A DNA stretch of 64,000 nt from Ecdyonurus torrentis (lineage: Eukaryota; Arthropoda; Insecta; Ephemeroptera; Heptageniidae), in assembly GCA_949318235.1 (NCBI GenBank), contig OX439137.1:26249299-26313298 (forward strand), read 5' to 3'. Positions 15,896 through 29,000 of the stretch are shown in pieces (position 1 is the first letter of the stretch; each line of letters starts with the position of its first letter). The translations under genes were made by a program, and so were the position numbers. The notes under the pieces are model-generated. The model saw only the letters and a program-made list of their open reading frames with translations, did no database searches and was not told where the DNA came from.

Positions 15896-18800
15896 TGATA
15901 GTAAAAATACATCTAGAGAAAAAAATATATATAGGTCTAATACTACGTAATAAATAAAAAAAATTTAGGAATGCTTTTCTCTCACAAAGTGCATGTGTTA
16001 GCTTAATAGGCCAATCCAGTCTCTAAATATGAATAATAATAATAATAATAAAAAAAAAATGTATTAGCCACTTAATGCTTACTATGTCCTAATTTTCCCT
16101 TATTTATTGGTGTCTTTACTATGATTTTTTTTTAATAATTATGTTAAGTTTGACAGGACACTTAACAAAAAGAAGTTACTTTCAAGATACTTTCTAAATG
16201 CCTTCTGAATATCGATGCTTACCCGTCGAAGTGAACGTACTACACTTTACAAATTCCATGTTCACCCATTAGTTCTGCTGTTAAAATGCGTAGAAGCGCC
16301 AAACGTAGATCGTTCATTTTGAGGGAAATTTGTAAAGTGTAGTTCCTTCACTTTGAGCATCGATATGAATCTTAAATAATAACTTTTGAAAATGACAAGA
16401 ATTTTACAAAGCAATCACTCAAATGTGTGAATTTCTTACTTTTGTGAAATGTTAATCCATAGATCTATGGCAGCCACTATTTTCAGCATTTTAACATTAA
16501 CACTCTCAGTTTCGTGAAATAAACAATACCTGGTCTGCTTACCCTATCACAACTGTGTTTCTTTCTAAACATTCAATTTCAATTAAACACCTAATTTTAC
16601 TGTACTTACAACTTGCAGGTTTTTCTTGTCTTTGGTCCCACAACAGTACAAGATGATCACGAGATGCAGAAGCAAACACATGACCATTGGCATGTGCACT
16701 AACGCTCAAGATTCCCTGACTGTGTGCTGGCCTGTATGTTGTCTCTGACACCATGGCATTGCAGTCCCAAATCTTGATACTGGAATCACATTAACAGGTG
16801 AAATAAGAAGACTTGCAAAAGTAGGTTTAGTGAGAAAATAAACCAACAATACTAACAAATATAAATAAAAAAATAATAAACAAAGTTCCATCATGTCTGA
16901 GGTTATGCCTTGTTCACAATAAGCTTTTTCTAATTGGAATTGTTGAGAGAGCTCCATAAGAATGAATGTTATTTTGATCAAATAATTAACAATTCCAATT
17001 AGAAGAAGCTTATTGTGAATACGGCTTTATTCCTTAATGCTATTAACAGTAGTTAAAATAAAAAATAAGTCATTTGGATATAAAATCACTTTCAGTTTGA
17101 ATAATATTATCAAACGATAGATTAGGAAAATCATTAATAAAGTTTGTACCTAAGTAAAGATCTTGATGGCACATTTAAATGAATATTTACACAGCGTAAG
17201 AAATTTCAAGGGCTGCTGCTCAGTTTAGTCTCCCTTGAAACGTCTTAAACAATGTTAAATCTTTGTGTTAATTGTGCATAAGATCTTCAACTAAAGTCAA
17301 GTTCAGCAACTTGCATTGCACAGGCCCCTCCTATGATTTCTCCCCTATCCCCAAAATTACGACCACAACCACCATCATTACGGCACGGTTCATCTAACTT
17401 AAAGACAGGAAATTAAGTAGCATCTTACAAAGCACCCTACCATGCCATGACCAGGCAGGCTGCAAGATGCACTTTTTAGAAGGTAAAATTTAGGAGGAGC
17501 CTGTGCAACACGTTGCTGAACTTGGTTAAAATTACAGATTTCACTGTGGTAAGACGCTTCTTGGTTTCTCTATTCTTTCCTTTGATAATATAAATTGTAT
17601 CATTACACTTACCAACAATCCAGACTAGCTGTAACAACCCTGACTCTATCAGGAAATACATCAAGTGATGTGATAGAATCATCATGTTCAGACGCCTTAC
17701 ATTGAAGAACAAGATGTTGGGATGCATTTTCATCAACCATTTTTGTCATTCCAAGAATATTTAATGTCCCGGAGTCTTCTCCTACTACTAGCTGTAAACA
17801 GAAAGGATTATATAAATATCAAATATAGGTACCCTACATGGTGGTACTGGGTCACCCTCTCGGTCAGGTCATTATTACGTTCAGGGGTCTATCAACCCGC
17901 ATCAGTGCAATTCTGAAAACACATTCTTGCTACCTCATTGAAGTTCCTTTGATAGACCTACCAAGGGCTGAGCAATGAGCCCCTAACAAGAGCACCACAG
18001 TAGATGGTACAGTAGTCCATCTCCTATAGCGGGAATGTCAGATCGAATGCGCGCCATAATTCCGACTGGGTGAAGGTGACAGAACTACATGTAACATTAC
18101 TTCAAATTACGGCTTCTAGTTCTGTCACCTTCACCCAGTCGGAATTATGGCGCGCATTCGATCTGACATTCCCACTATAGGAGATGGACTACTGTATAAT
18201 ATACTGTGCAAGAGCACAGAAGTGCCATTTAAAATACATAGAACCTTATGGCGCTTGAAATGCTATATAAAAAAAAAATTGTGCGAGATGGTGACCACTT
18301 TTATTTGGTTTCTTTTTGAAATTATACATACCTGATTTTCATTGTCCAAAAATTTTCCTTCAGTAACTCCACTTGATAATGTGATGCCTGCGATTGACTT
18401 TTTAACAAGTACATCTGCTGGTAATTTATATGTAAATAGAGATCCTTTCCAGAAACGACCAGTTAAATCTGAACTGCCAAGTAATGTATTACCATCTGAA
18501 ATAAAGGATATTGTATTACGTAACAACACTTAGATAGAAATATGTATGTACATATATGTACATACATAGTGTATATGTATGTAAATAGAACTGAACCGCT
18601 AAAACACTATTTTTATGCATATGTATGAATGTATACTTTATGCGTACGTAATATGTATGTATGCAATAAACTTCAATATCAAATAATCTATAGCTACCAT
18701 TAAGATAAACATAATATGTATGTATATGTACATACATATGTATATGTAGTGTTTAGAAAAGAATAAGATTCAAAATATCAACAAAATTGATGTACATAAT

Positions 18801-19070
18801 ACATAATTATGTAATGTATACCGTGTACCGCAAGGAAATGAAAAACCTGCACAACTATAGACTGAAAAGGGCAACACTAAAATTGCAGTTTATTCATTTC
18901 ACTTCGGTACGCACAAATAATCTTTTCTCATGGTCTTTGGTCTTACCTTCACAAATTTCAATAAATTCTACATGCTTTTCCACTTTAGTAGGTGTTGGTA
19001 GAGGTTGAAAGTTTCTATAATACTCTGCCACTCGATTTGGTTCAATTTCAAAGCCATCATCACATTCCAT
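14188..19070 (-). CDS. WDR77: MEP50/WDR77, WD40 cofactor of PRMT5 (eight exons, about 380 aa)
   Basis: MEP50 is the WD40 partner that presents substrates (Sm proteins, histones, Piwi proteins) to PRMT5 for symmetric arginine dimethylation. Exons in minus-strand order: 19070-18947, 18495-18332, 17791-17613, 16779-16610, 15743-15560, 14748-14671, 14554-14382 and 14258-14188; 1143 nt in phase. Family matches include GRFWKGSLF near residue 60, CIKIWD (156-161), the repeat blade ending LLWD (201-204) followed by QRQEKPAS, and the final blade HSDYVRGICW...GWDSKV. These align block by block with vertebrate WDR77, which is somewhat shorter (about 342 aa). The final exon is uncertain: reading through the GTAAGT donor instead ends at 14320 and gives 377 aa. 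The start codon is the only N-terminal ATG of a clean first exon and faces the Tudor gene. Confidence 0.92.
14913..15255 (-). mobile_element. 5'-truncated LINE fragment, family L2, in WDR77 intron 5
   Basis: The minus strand encodes the C-terminal tail of a non-LTR reverse transcriptase (about 15216-14983), including the typical ERM...DRGRPKTSW block, ending at a TAA inside the repeat. The element ends in a short TATG-repeat tail. It is flanked by an 11-bp duplication AGTATTATGTA (14913-14923 and 15245-15255). A second, much shorter copy of the same 3' end lies at 43199-43284 on the plus strand. It is inactive. Confidence 0.85.
16209..16366. mobile_element. Small terminal-inverted-repeat element (WDR77 intron 4)
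   Basis: The ends pair as ATATCGATGCT / AGCATCGATAT. The complementarity continues through TACACTTTACAAAT / ATTTGTAAAGTGTA, leaving about 60 bp of interior. This is MITE-like, with no ORF. The target duplication is not obvious. Confidence 0.6.
16914..17020. repeat. Inverted repeat, arms of about 32 bp (WDR77 intron 3)
   Basis: Left arm TTCACAATAAGC...CTAATTGGAATTGTT pairs with right arm AACAATTCCAATTAG...GCTTATTGTGAA. About 42 bp separates the arms. This is probably a short foldback element. Confidence 0.65.
17298..17530. mobile_element. Terminal-inverted-repeat element, family F copy 2 (WDR77 intron 3)
   Basis: The inverted ends AGTTCAGCAAC...GCACAGGC and GCCTGTGC...GTTGCTGAACT match each other. 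The interior shares CCAGGCAGGCTGCAAGATGC with the copy at 10935-11176. Non-autonomous. Confidence 0.7.
18008..18196. mobile_element. Tc1/mariner-type MITE in WDR77 intron 2
   Basis: A foldback element of 185 bp with arms of about 75 bp and a 35-bp spacer. It starts CAGTAGTCCATCTCC, ends with the complement, and is flanked by TA on both sides (18008-18009 and 18195-18196). CAGT ends plus a TA duplication are characteristic of Tc1/mariner derivatives. The arms are nearly identical, so the copy is fairly young. Confidence 0.8.
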
Positions 19071-19494
19071 GATTAATTTTTAACTTTACAAATTATTGTT
19101 TACAGTACAGGCAGAAAATTTTAATGATTTTTATTTTTTTTCGGATTTTTCACCAACACATGGTAAAAAAATATATATTTTTGCATGCTTTCGCCATCTA
19201 TTGAGGGAAAAAACAACTATTTTTTTGGTAGAGCCAAGCCAGCCAAGCCAAGTGGTCAAAATACCAACTAAAAATGTAGATTCGAAATGCACCAATCATG
19301 ACTCATGACACAGGAGACAAAGGAAAAATGGACAAAGGAAATTTTCCGATGCGCTGCCGATGCTGGCCGATGCGGGCCGATGTTCAATGCACGCTCAAAA
19401 AATTGCAAAAAATAGCGTAAGCGTCCTAACCGTCGTCGATGGCGTTGTTGTATAGTTCTTTCTGGGTCTTTCCATTTTTTTCCACAAATGTAAT
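19071..19494. promoter_or_regulatory. Divergent promoter between WDR77 and the Tudor gene
   Basis: The WDR77 start codon (19070, minus) and the first donor of the Tudor transcript (a GTAAGG at 19495 ending a presumed non-coding exon) are only about 425 bp apart. The middle is the most C/G-rich stretch in the neighbourhood. It contains four CCGATG hexamers at 19346, 19357, 19367 and 19377, spaced 10-11 bp. No clear TATA box was seen for either side. Start sites were not determined. Confidence 0.65.
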
Positions 19495-19668
19495 GTAAGG
19501 TAATAAGAATTTTTGGCAGCTTGTGGTAGTAAATTGTTATACCTTAATTTGTTATATATTTTTTGGTAATTTTGAAGGATTTATTACTTACCGCAATGAA
19601 TATTAAATGATAAAATAACGTACGTAATTTTCTTTTGCTTCTTGCTTTGCTTTCTAGGTTTGAAAAAC

Positions 19669-20146
19669 ATGGCTGCTTTTGCAAACATTATTGAACTTGT
19701 TGACCTCTACAAGGAGGGGCCGTTTGTGATTGCATCTTTGGAGGAAACAGTATCCGCCGAAGAAAAAATTCATTACAGTTCTGTGTTAGTTGGAATCATC
19801 ACTGAACATAAACATGTTAGAGATAAATTTGACCTTTTTCGAGAAAGAGTCAATATCAAATACATCAAATGTATCAACGTAGTGAAGATAACGGACGAAT
19901 TGAATTTCGTCAAGCTTGAACACTTGAATAGGGATTTAGCAGAATTTCTGTTAGGCATGGGGTTTGGACATGAAGTTGAAGAACACGAACAAAGAAATTT
20001 AGCTTTGGAGTACTTCAAAATTAAACAGCAATATGAACAATTACCACCTGAACCAGCCCCATGCCATCCAATCATCCACCCTACCACCATGCCAACTAGT
20101 ACTGTTAATGGTGGTGCACAGAAGACAGATGCACTAACTATTCTAG
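19669..20146 (+). other. Tudor gene, first coding exon: N-terminal region
   Basis: Encodes residues 1-159 and one base of the next codon. The segment MAAFANIIELVDLYKEGPF is followed by a mixed helical region and a Pro/Thr-rich end (PPEPAPCHPIIHPTTMP). I do not recognise a named domain. It joins the next exon in phase (CTA G / AC), which is why it is assigned to this gene. A separate upstream gene cannot be excluded without RNA data, but the exon has no stop of its own before the donor. Confidence 0.7.
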
Positions 20147-23054
20147 GTATGTACGCACAGAATTAATAATTTAATTTTGTTAAAATCTCTTATATTTTAC
20201 AGCTGCAAAAAAAAAAAAAAAAAAAAAAAAAACTAGCTTATTATGTACCCTAGGGCATTTTGTATCCGCTTGGCGTTACGTCGTACTGAATGCGCTTTTG
20301 AAGCCATACTGGATCAATGAAAAACAATTTGCTACGAGTCGCTGCAGCACATAGGACAAACTTCGTTTTTGTATGGCTCTAATGGCTATTTTCTTTGGGA
20401 AAAACAAATTATTTTTTATATTACCAGGGGTGAGATGGAAATAAAGTTCAGTAATGCCACATATCAGTTCTTCCGAATATACGTCGTAGTAGTTTTTTTT
20501 TTTTGCCATGCGACTATGAGCTCTATGAAAAGAACAGGTAAGATTCAAGGTCGCATCACAAAAAACAAACCTACAATGACGTTTCTATCCAAGACTTAAT
20601 ATTGAGGGCTACGCGGCATTTTGGTACTTTTGCAACCTCCGCGGGTGCAATTATGGCACGTGCAATCTACGCCACACCTACTAATGGCACATCTGTACAG
20701 GCTAAGCACATAAAGATATTTCTAAAAAGGTGAGCACGGAGAATGCACATGTGCCAAAAATGCACCTGTGGAGATTGCACTATTAAAGGAGTTGTAAACC
20801 CAAATCATTTTATTGCATATTTTGTACTTATGATGAGTACTGATTTCAAATCTGGCAAAGAAAAAAATCGCAAAAGTTTATTTTAGGTACATAGGTTTGC
20901 CTACCGATGATGTCAAATGGGCAAACATAGATTTCCTTCATTTTAGACCTTTGCCTCCCAGTGTTTATGCGGTCACGGCATATTTAGTTTTCAAAACAAG
21001 ACACTAGTAAGGAGTAAAAATACTACTGCAGATCATGAGGGGGTCTCATTACGCGTGGCAAATTATATTTTATGTGCAACTATAGAATCGAAGGAAATGA
21101 TGAGTCGTTTTTGCAGTAATAAGCTTTGAATCTAGCCCTTGCACGCTAGGGAAGCTTATGCTGCATAGACCGGACGCTGCAAGGGGCGCGCCACCCCCAC
21201 ATCTGGAATGCATTTATCTTGTCTTCTCTCAGTGCACTCTCCACCTCTTTAAAAACAAGCGGCTTATATTTAGGGGAGTCATTAAATTTTATTTTTCTAT
21301 GCAAAAAGTAGTTTTACAAATCAATTAATTGTTCAGTTAGTTTTTATTTTCTATTGCTCAGACAAAGATGCCAAAAGTATTATATATTTGCCAAAATCAC
21401 ACGGTGAGTCAAAAGTAGTTAGACACACATAGAGCGTAGATATTGTCATTCAAAGTGCAAGTACTTTGATTTTAGATAGGAAGCCGCCACATTTTTCACC
21501 ATATGCAGACAAATAATAAAAATATAAGCCGGGCAAAATTGAATGAAATAAATTTTTGCAATTTTTTTTCTTTAAATATAATGAACTACAATACTTGTCC
21601 AGTAGCTATGGTAAGAGAAAACGTTATTTCCTGACAAACCCTTTAAGGTACCAAAATGCCGCAGCCCTCGATATGTAGAAAAAAAAAAAAAAAAAAAAAA
21701 AAAATCCGACCTACCGGCACTATGATCTTATATAATTATCAACATAGGATCCCTTGAGACTATTGCACTTGGTCACTCCCATTCCGTAATGCATTTATAA
21801 TGGGGGGGGGGGGGGGGGGGGGGCTCAAAATATGCCTATTTTTTCATAGTTAGCTTACCACTTTGATTACACTGCAGGCAGTTTTCCATTGCTATATCTA
21901 TTTATTTGGTTCCTATCTAGTCATATTTTTCGTTTAGAGCGTTTTTTATTTAATAGTTGTTTTACAGGGAAAATTTAGATGTATTTGAAAGCTGCAAGAT
22001 GATGCGACATTGTCCCTTATTGTTTCGAATATGTTTCCCCAATATATTAAAACGAATTTCCCATGCACTAAGTTTGTTTCCCTGCCACATACTTTATAGT
22101 GCCTGTCCTCAGATCGTTTTTGGTCATTTCTTGGAGCACTAGACTTTGCTTCACATAAGTTACTGCCCTCTGTATTTAATAAATGTCACAGTAGAGGTAT
22201 GAAATTTTGAAATACCACTAATACACGGATATAGTTGTTTTATTTTGTCCTATAAAATATTTCTATACACTAACAGAACTTTTCAACTGACCCTTGTATA
22301 TTTCTCTTGCATACTTGAAAATATATGTACACTATTGACTTTCCGTTATATACTCACGCCTATAAATGTAACATGAGCACTAGAGTGGGGTGTTAAATAT
22401 CCCAGCCCCCTTTTTAGTGTTTTTGAACCCCAAATTTGTAATATAATTTTTTAATATAATATGTCATCTGTACATCAACTTTCAACATTAACATAATATT
22501 TCCACCCCCTCCTTTTTCTATCTTAACTCTGATTTTTATGTTTTCTGTATTACCTTTCATATAACTTGATCAGAATTGTTAATTTTTCTCATCCTAATCA
22601 ATATCCAACAGTAATATTCCACCTTTAAAATTTATTATATGTAAAAAATTATCCCTCCCTTTTCTCCTTCCCTGCACCCCCCCCCCCCTCTCTCTCTCTC
22701 TCACATGAACATCTCAAATAGCAATAGAATTTTGCCATATATTCCAATAATAGATACACATTTAATAAACTATGTTATCCCTCCCTTTAATGGCATCATA
22801 AAGTTTTGATTTTTATTTTTTTAGATAAAGCTATCTAATTACAAGATTTTATGATTTATTATTATGTTTTGCTTGTATTTTTTGTAACAATCTTTAGCTA
22901 TAAATATTTTATGACAATCAATTAATCATGCTTATTATCATTATAATCTTGTGAGCTATACCAATCTTAACATTCCCAATTCCATATGTGACGTTTGAGA
23001 TGAAAATAAGCACACTATGTGCCCTTGTGTGGTAAATGTGCTGTAGTTATCGGC

Positions 23055-23090
<36 letters not shown>

Positions 23091-26000
23091 ACCTTCTACT
23101 AATTTTAGAGGTTTGAAATTTTAGCACAAAAGAGATGCTAAAGCAATCATACAAATTTCAAAACTCTCAAATGAGTGGAACGCATTATAAAAAAGCTGCA
23201 AACACCTGCCGATAATTGCGGCAAGCATGCTGATAATTAGTACAATTACCTTTTATAGTTTTTTTAAGTAAAATTAGGCATAGCTTCATGTGGCAAAAGA
23301 AATGATAAATAGATTCAAAACAAAATAATGACACAATAAAAACTTATTTGAATAATAACAGTTATGTATTAAATCAAAGAAAATTGTTGCACTTGGCTTC
23401 ATGTAATGAGAAAACCATATGAACATACGATGAGGTTCTCTCTTGCTATACAAACTTAAGAAAAGAAGTGAAATCTTATTTGTCATTGTCAATCCACATG
23501 TTTTTTGTGCCCATTGCAAAAGAGATCATCTCTTTTTAGGCATAGACAAGAAGTAAACATTAGCAATTATATCACAAAACACTTTGATGGGACTTACATA
23601 AATAACATAAGTTTGTCTCAAAAACCAACTATAAATTTTGTCTGTTTCTGATGTCATAAATAGACATATTCACACAAATTGTATACACCTTGACAGTATT
23701 TTTACGCTCTTAATTGTGGGAATATATTTACATTTTGGTAAAAAATTGTCGCCATTTTTGTAGATCACATTTTGTGTAAAAATAACTTCTCCCCCCCCCC
23801 CCCCCCCCCAAACCTGGGCTATTGTAATTATTTTCCCTAGCAAGACTTGCCTGAGCTCCCTACTATCTCCCATCCCCCTTTCCTTTCCCCTTTCCTTTAT
23901 TATGTTATTATTATTTTTTATCGTTAAACCGTTTATAATTGGTATTGTTTGTTATTTTATGTTTACAGACAGTGAAAAAGATGACAAACGAGTACCTCTG
24001 AAACCTGGTATGAAGATCATTGGCTGTATCATTAATGTAGCAAAGTTTCCTGAACTTCATGTGCAATTGAGTCATGAGACAGATCTTTTCAATCATATGA
24101 TGCTAGACATCAATGCCAATGACACCTATCTACCACCATTCAAAGGCAACCCTCTAGAAGGTAACTTTTGCGCTGTAAGCTTAGATGTAACTACATTACA
24201 GTGTCGTGGAATAATTTCAAAAATATTATCCCCTAAAACCTGTTCTGTGCATTTCATTGATTATGCTTGCGAAAGGGTGAAGAAATTTGAAGAAATGAAA
24301 CGACTTCCTAAAAAGTTTGAAATTTACTTACCATTTGCACATACAATGATTATCGATACTGCAGATACAGACAGATTGCCAGAATCTGTGTATAAGAAAT
24401 TGCAAGAGGATTTTATTGGAAAACCAATTCAAATTGATATAATTGGTTGGAATAGAGCCGATTTGAAATTTATAATAAATGCCTTGTATAAAGGTGTCAA
24501 TTTAAAACAAATTGCTCGTCAATTGATCAATGCAACGACTAAGTATAGAGATTTAGTCTTAAATCCAGGTAATCAGTACAATATTGTAATTAGCTGGATT
24601 GATACGAGTGGCAAACTGCCTTGGAGCTTCTATGCTCAATTAGAAGATCAAATTCCACTTCTGGAAACACTGATGAGGAACATCGAAGTTGAATGTACAA
24701 CAAAACCTACCCCTCCTCTAGAATCTGTTTTCCTTGGTATGCCCATTATTGCAACCTTCAAGAATGATGGGTTATGGTATCGTGCTAAAGTGACAGAAGC
24801 TACAGAAACTACTGCTACAGTTCAATACATAGATTATGGTAATAGTGATGTTATTCCATGGTCCAATACAAGAAGAATTGGTGATGATTTTGTAAGTTCG
24901 TTACCTTGTCAAGCATTACAATGCCGCCTCGTAAGTGCTGATACAGTTGCAACTGCGGCAATCAAATTTGAGGAAAAATATTCTGATCAGTCCTTCTCAA
25001 TGAAAATCACAAAGCAGTTAGATACAGGAGAATTATTAGTGAAATTGTTTGACATAAATAAGAATCCTGGTATGGATATAAGTTCTACACTATTACAATT
25101 TCCTGGACAAAACGTTCCTCGCTCTATGACACCAAGAGCTTTGGATGTATCAATAGCTGAAGCTCCAATTCCACCCATTCCTGATCATGCTAAGCCAATA
25201 AGAGAGGCATTGCTCAATTCAGATCCAGGTAATTGTTTTCATTTTTTTATTATTATTATTTAAATTAATTAAACCAACACATCAAAGGAGTAGTCAAAAT
25301 GATCATGGCTTTTATAATATAGTGATCACCATGTTATCAAACCTCCCAAAAAAACATGATCTCAAAATTGTAATTATGAGAGCAAAACCTGTTACTGCAA
25401 CCCTATATGAACCAATATATATGTAACAGCTACAACTGCGGCTCTTTACTTTTAATTGAGATATTTCAAGGGCGATGGCACCTCTTCAGTTTTGCTTAGA
25501 TGTAATATCCTATTGTTTGAAATCCAGATCACCTTCTTAACAATTGAATTAGAGAGGGGCTATATCACCTTGAAACTTCAGATCAATTTCAACATGTTAA
25601 GGATTGTATTCAGATGGCTTGTATCTCAAAATCTAAAAAGAAAACTTTGAAATTTTATGATGCCACTTGAAAGTTAACAGTAACAGCTACCTATGATAAA
25701 ATTTTCAGAACCCGTGATAATCAGATAAGAGAGAAATTAATTATTGCAATTAACATGGGCTCTTATGGGACTAAAACTTCAAAAAATCATAATTAAAAAT
25801 CTAGCATGGTGCCCCCCAAAATTTTTACATTTTTGAAGATACCTAATCCTAATGTATCACTGTGCAAAATTTCAGATTTTTCTGTCTTTACAAATTTTTA
25901 GTCAAATTCCGCAGTAGCTGATTTCCCGCCTTAACTGCTGTCCTATAGTGAATACCTTCATCGTCGTAAAGGCACTTGTTATTTAGCTTCCCTATCGTAT

Positions 26001-29000
26001 CTATTTTGTTTTTAATCAAGTTGAAATTGTTATTAATTTCATTAAAGGTGTAGAACACCTTGAACAAAAAAGTGTCGTAATATCGTAACAAACCTGAAAA
26101 TCAACGTTGATTTGGCCGGGGTCATTGATTTCTAATTTATTTTTCATTCACAAAATGCCGCTGCCGGTCACTGATGTCACAGCTTGCCCGGTTTACTTGC
26201 CCATGGACCAGGCGAGCTGTGACGTCAGTGACCGGCAGCGGCATTTTGTGAATGGAAAATAAATTAGAAATCAATGACTCCGGCCAAATCAACGTTGATT
26301 TTCAGGTTTGTTAGGATATTACGCAACTTTTTGTTCAAGGTGTTCTACGCCTTTAACTATCAATATGAATTAAAGATGAGACATACCCACTAACTGCTTC
26401 AGCAATGAGGGAAATCCTTTTTACCTACTGGGTAAAACTACTATTAAAAATGATTCCTTTGTGCTCGTAATGCTTGTATACCTTTAATTTGTAAGATTTT
26501 ATGATATAGAAGGAGGCGATATTGGGATTGATTTTTACTTACTAGGTAGTCTATGCAATCTGGGGGGGGGGGGGGGGGGGGCATTGTTGTAGTTTGAAAT
26601 TATTAAATTATTTATTTATTAAACACCAAGGTGCACTTATACATATTTATATAGGTCTACATTTTTGCATATTGACTTAATGATAGGGTCTGAGATGGAC
26701 AATGAAGTAAGTGGTACCTAGTACATAGGCCACTACATAATACACATACACATTTATCATTACACTCGTGAAATTCTTTAATTTGACAGATTACATGGTG
26801 GAAACCATGCACCGCATAACGGGTAAAAACATGCCTGTCTGTACAGTTTGGGCCTTTCCACCCATTAATATTATTAATATTAAATGCAGGGGTATTATAG
26901 AAGGCCAGGCTGATATCTTCAGTTTTACTTAGTCTATCCTTAACAAATTTAATGTAATTATCTGTTTTTAACAATTTAAATTTCACTTGTAGTTCCGTTA
27001 CAAATAACTCCTCCCCTGCTAGCTCGTAAACCAGCCTTGACGACGTAAATTTTGACAAGCAAAGTATCCGTTTTAAGTACCGAGACTTAACAGATTCTAG
27101 ATTTTTGAAGTCTGTTATAGACATAAATGACCAGAAAATTTCAATGCCGTACGAAGCAACTGGAGAGATTTTCAGGTGAAACAGTTTAATAGCTGTTTCC
27201 AAAGATAACGAATTTAGATTTGAGATAGCGAATGAAGATGACAATGCATTTCGACAGCGTTCTTTGACATGTTTAGAGAAAGATTTCCCCGTCTGTTGCA
27301 TAATAACCCCCAGATAATTAAAAGAATTTACAAACTCTATCTTTTCTCCATTACAAGTTATTACATCTGACTTTGTAGTTTGAAATTATAAAATGTTACA
27401 ATGAAGTTATTAGTTAAAAGTTAAAATTGGTTTGGTTTATTTACAGTTCTGCTGTATCATTGCAAAATAACATTTTTATTATTAATTTTTGTTTTGTTTT
27501 GTTATGGTCTCTCTGTCTTTAGATTGGGTTCGTCAAGCTAATATTGGAGTCGACTCCCCTGGTTTGCCAGAACAGAGGACTGACCCTAAACTTAAGGGAC
27601 AAAAATGTGGAAAGTAAGGAATTGTTACCAAAGTTTTTCAATATGAGGGATGAGAAACTGATGGGCTTTAAGAGTTTTACCGTTGTATTTTATGCAGATG
27701 TAGAAAATTTTAAAGTATGATTATTATAAGCTCTGATTACGTTTTGTACACCTTTTGATGCTATTACTTTAAAGCTGATGTGGTTTGAATTTTATTTATA
27801 GATTCTCCAACTTGGTAGAAGCTTTGGAAGAAAGAGTGGCCATGAGTAAGAAATCAAAGTGAGTTTTTTATTTTGTGTACGTAAATGTAGGGGAGGGGGA
27901 ATGCATTTATGGGGTTATGGTATTAATAAGGGGAAAAAATGAAAAAATGATAAATAAATAACCATAGAAGATAGTAGGTAGAGATTAAAGCATGTTGATT
28001 TGAAAATTAATTAATCTTGAAGATTCTCTAATTTAGAAATTTATATGTTTAATTTGGACTGTTGGGTCCACATAATGCCATAGTTAACCTTCCCCCCTCC
28101 TGCGGCCTCTTATAGAAAAAAAAAAGTAAAAAAATTAAAGGAATAGACAAGAGAAATACATAAGCATTTATATCACAAAACACTTGATGGGATTTACATA
28201 AATAACTTTAGTTTGTCTCAAAACCCAACAGTAGCCCTGTATAGCAGTGATCAGTAAATTCAATTTATGCAACCCGCACAACATTTTCATATAGTTTTTG
28301 CATGTTTCTGACGCCATAAACATGAATTTTCATGCAATTTACATACTTTACAGTTTTTTCACGCTCTCTCGTGGGGCTAGATTAGGGCTAGATCGGGCTA
28401 CATTAACAATCTAGTAAAAATTGTCAACAATTTTTAAGATCCCATTTCGTGTAAATTCATTGAAAAGCACATGTTGTTTTATGTGGTCTATGGCTTTAAG
28501 GAAGGGATATTTGAAATGTAAAGAATTGATGTTACAGCCAGTATAAGAGAGATGATTGGGGCTCCTCCAGCACTGCACAAGAAGATTGGGGTGACGGACA
28601 TCCAGCTAGCTATCTTTCGCGAGAAGTCTGGGATTCACAGGACCATGCAAGTTCTACTAAGAGTGAGGCCATGGGTCGTTATAGTCAAGGTAAATTAAGT
28701 TATATTGCCTCTACACTTTGTGTCCTTAGATACGAATTGAACTTAAATTGTTGTTAATAAATAATTATTTGTAAACTGCTTATAGGGGAGGGGCTGCATG
28801 GGAAAGGCAAAAACCTGTTGTCAATAAAATTGTTGTGGTTAATGTAATGTGTCCCTTCTTGTGTCTATATTTCAATCTGTTACAGTTTAACTTGGTTTTT
28901 ATTTTTATTAAATGACGTGTTATGTATACTTGTTCTTTTTCAGTGCACATTTAAATTGCAAGTACAGTATATAAATAATCGTTCAAAATATAATGTTACA

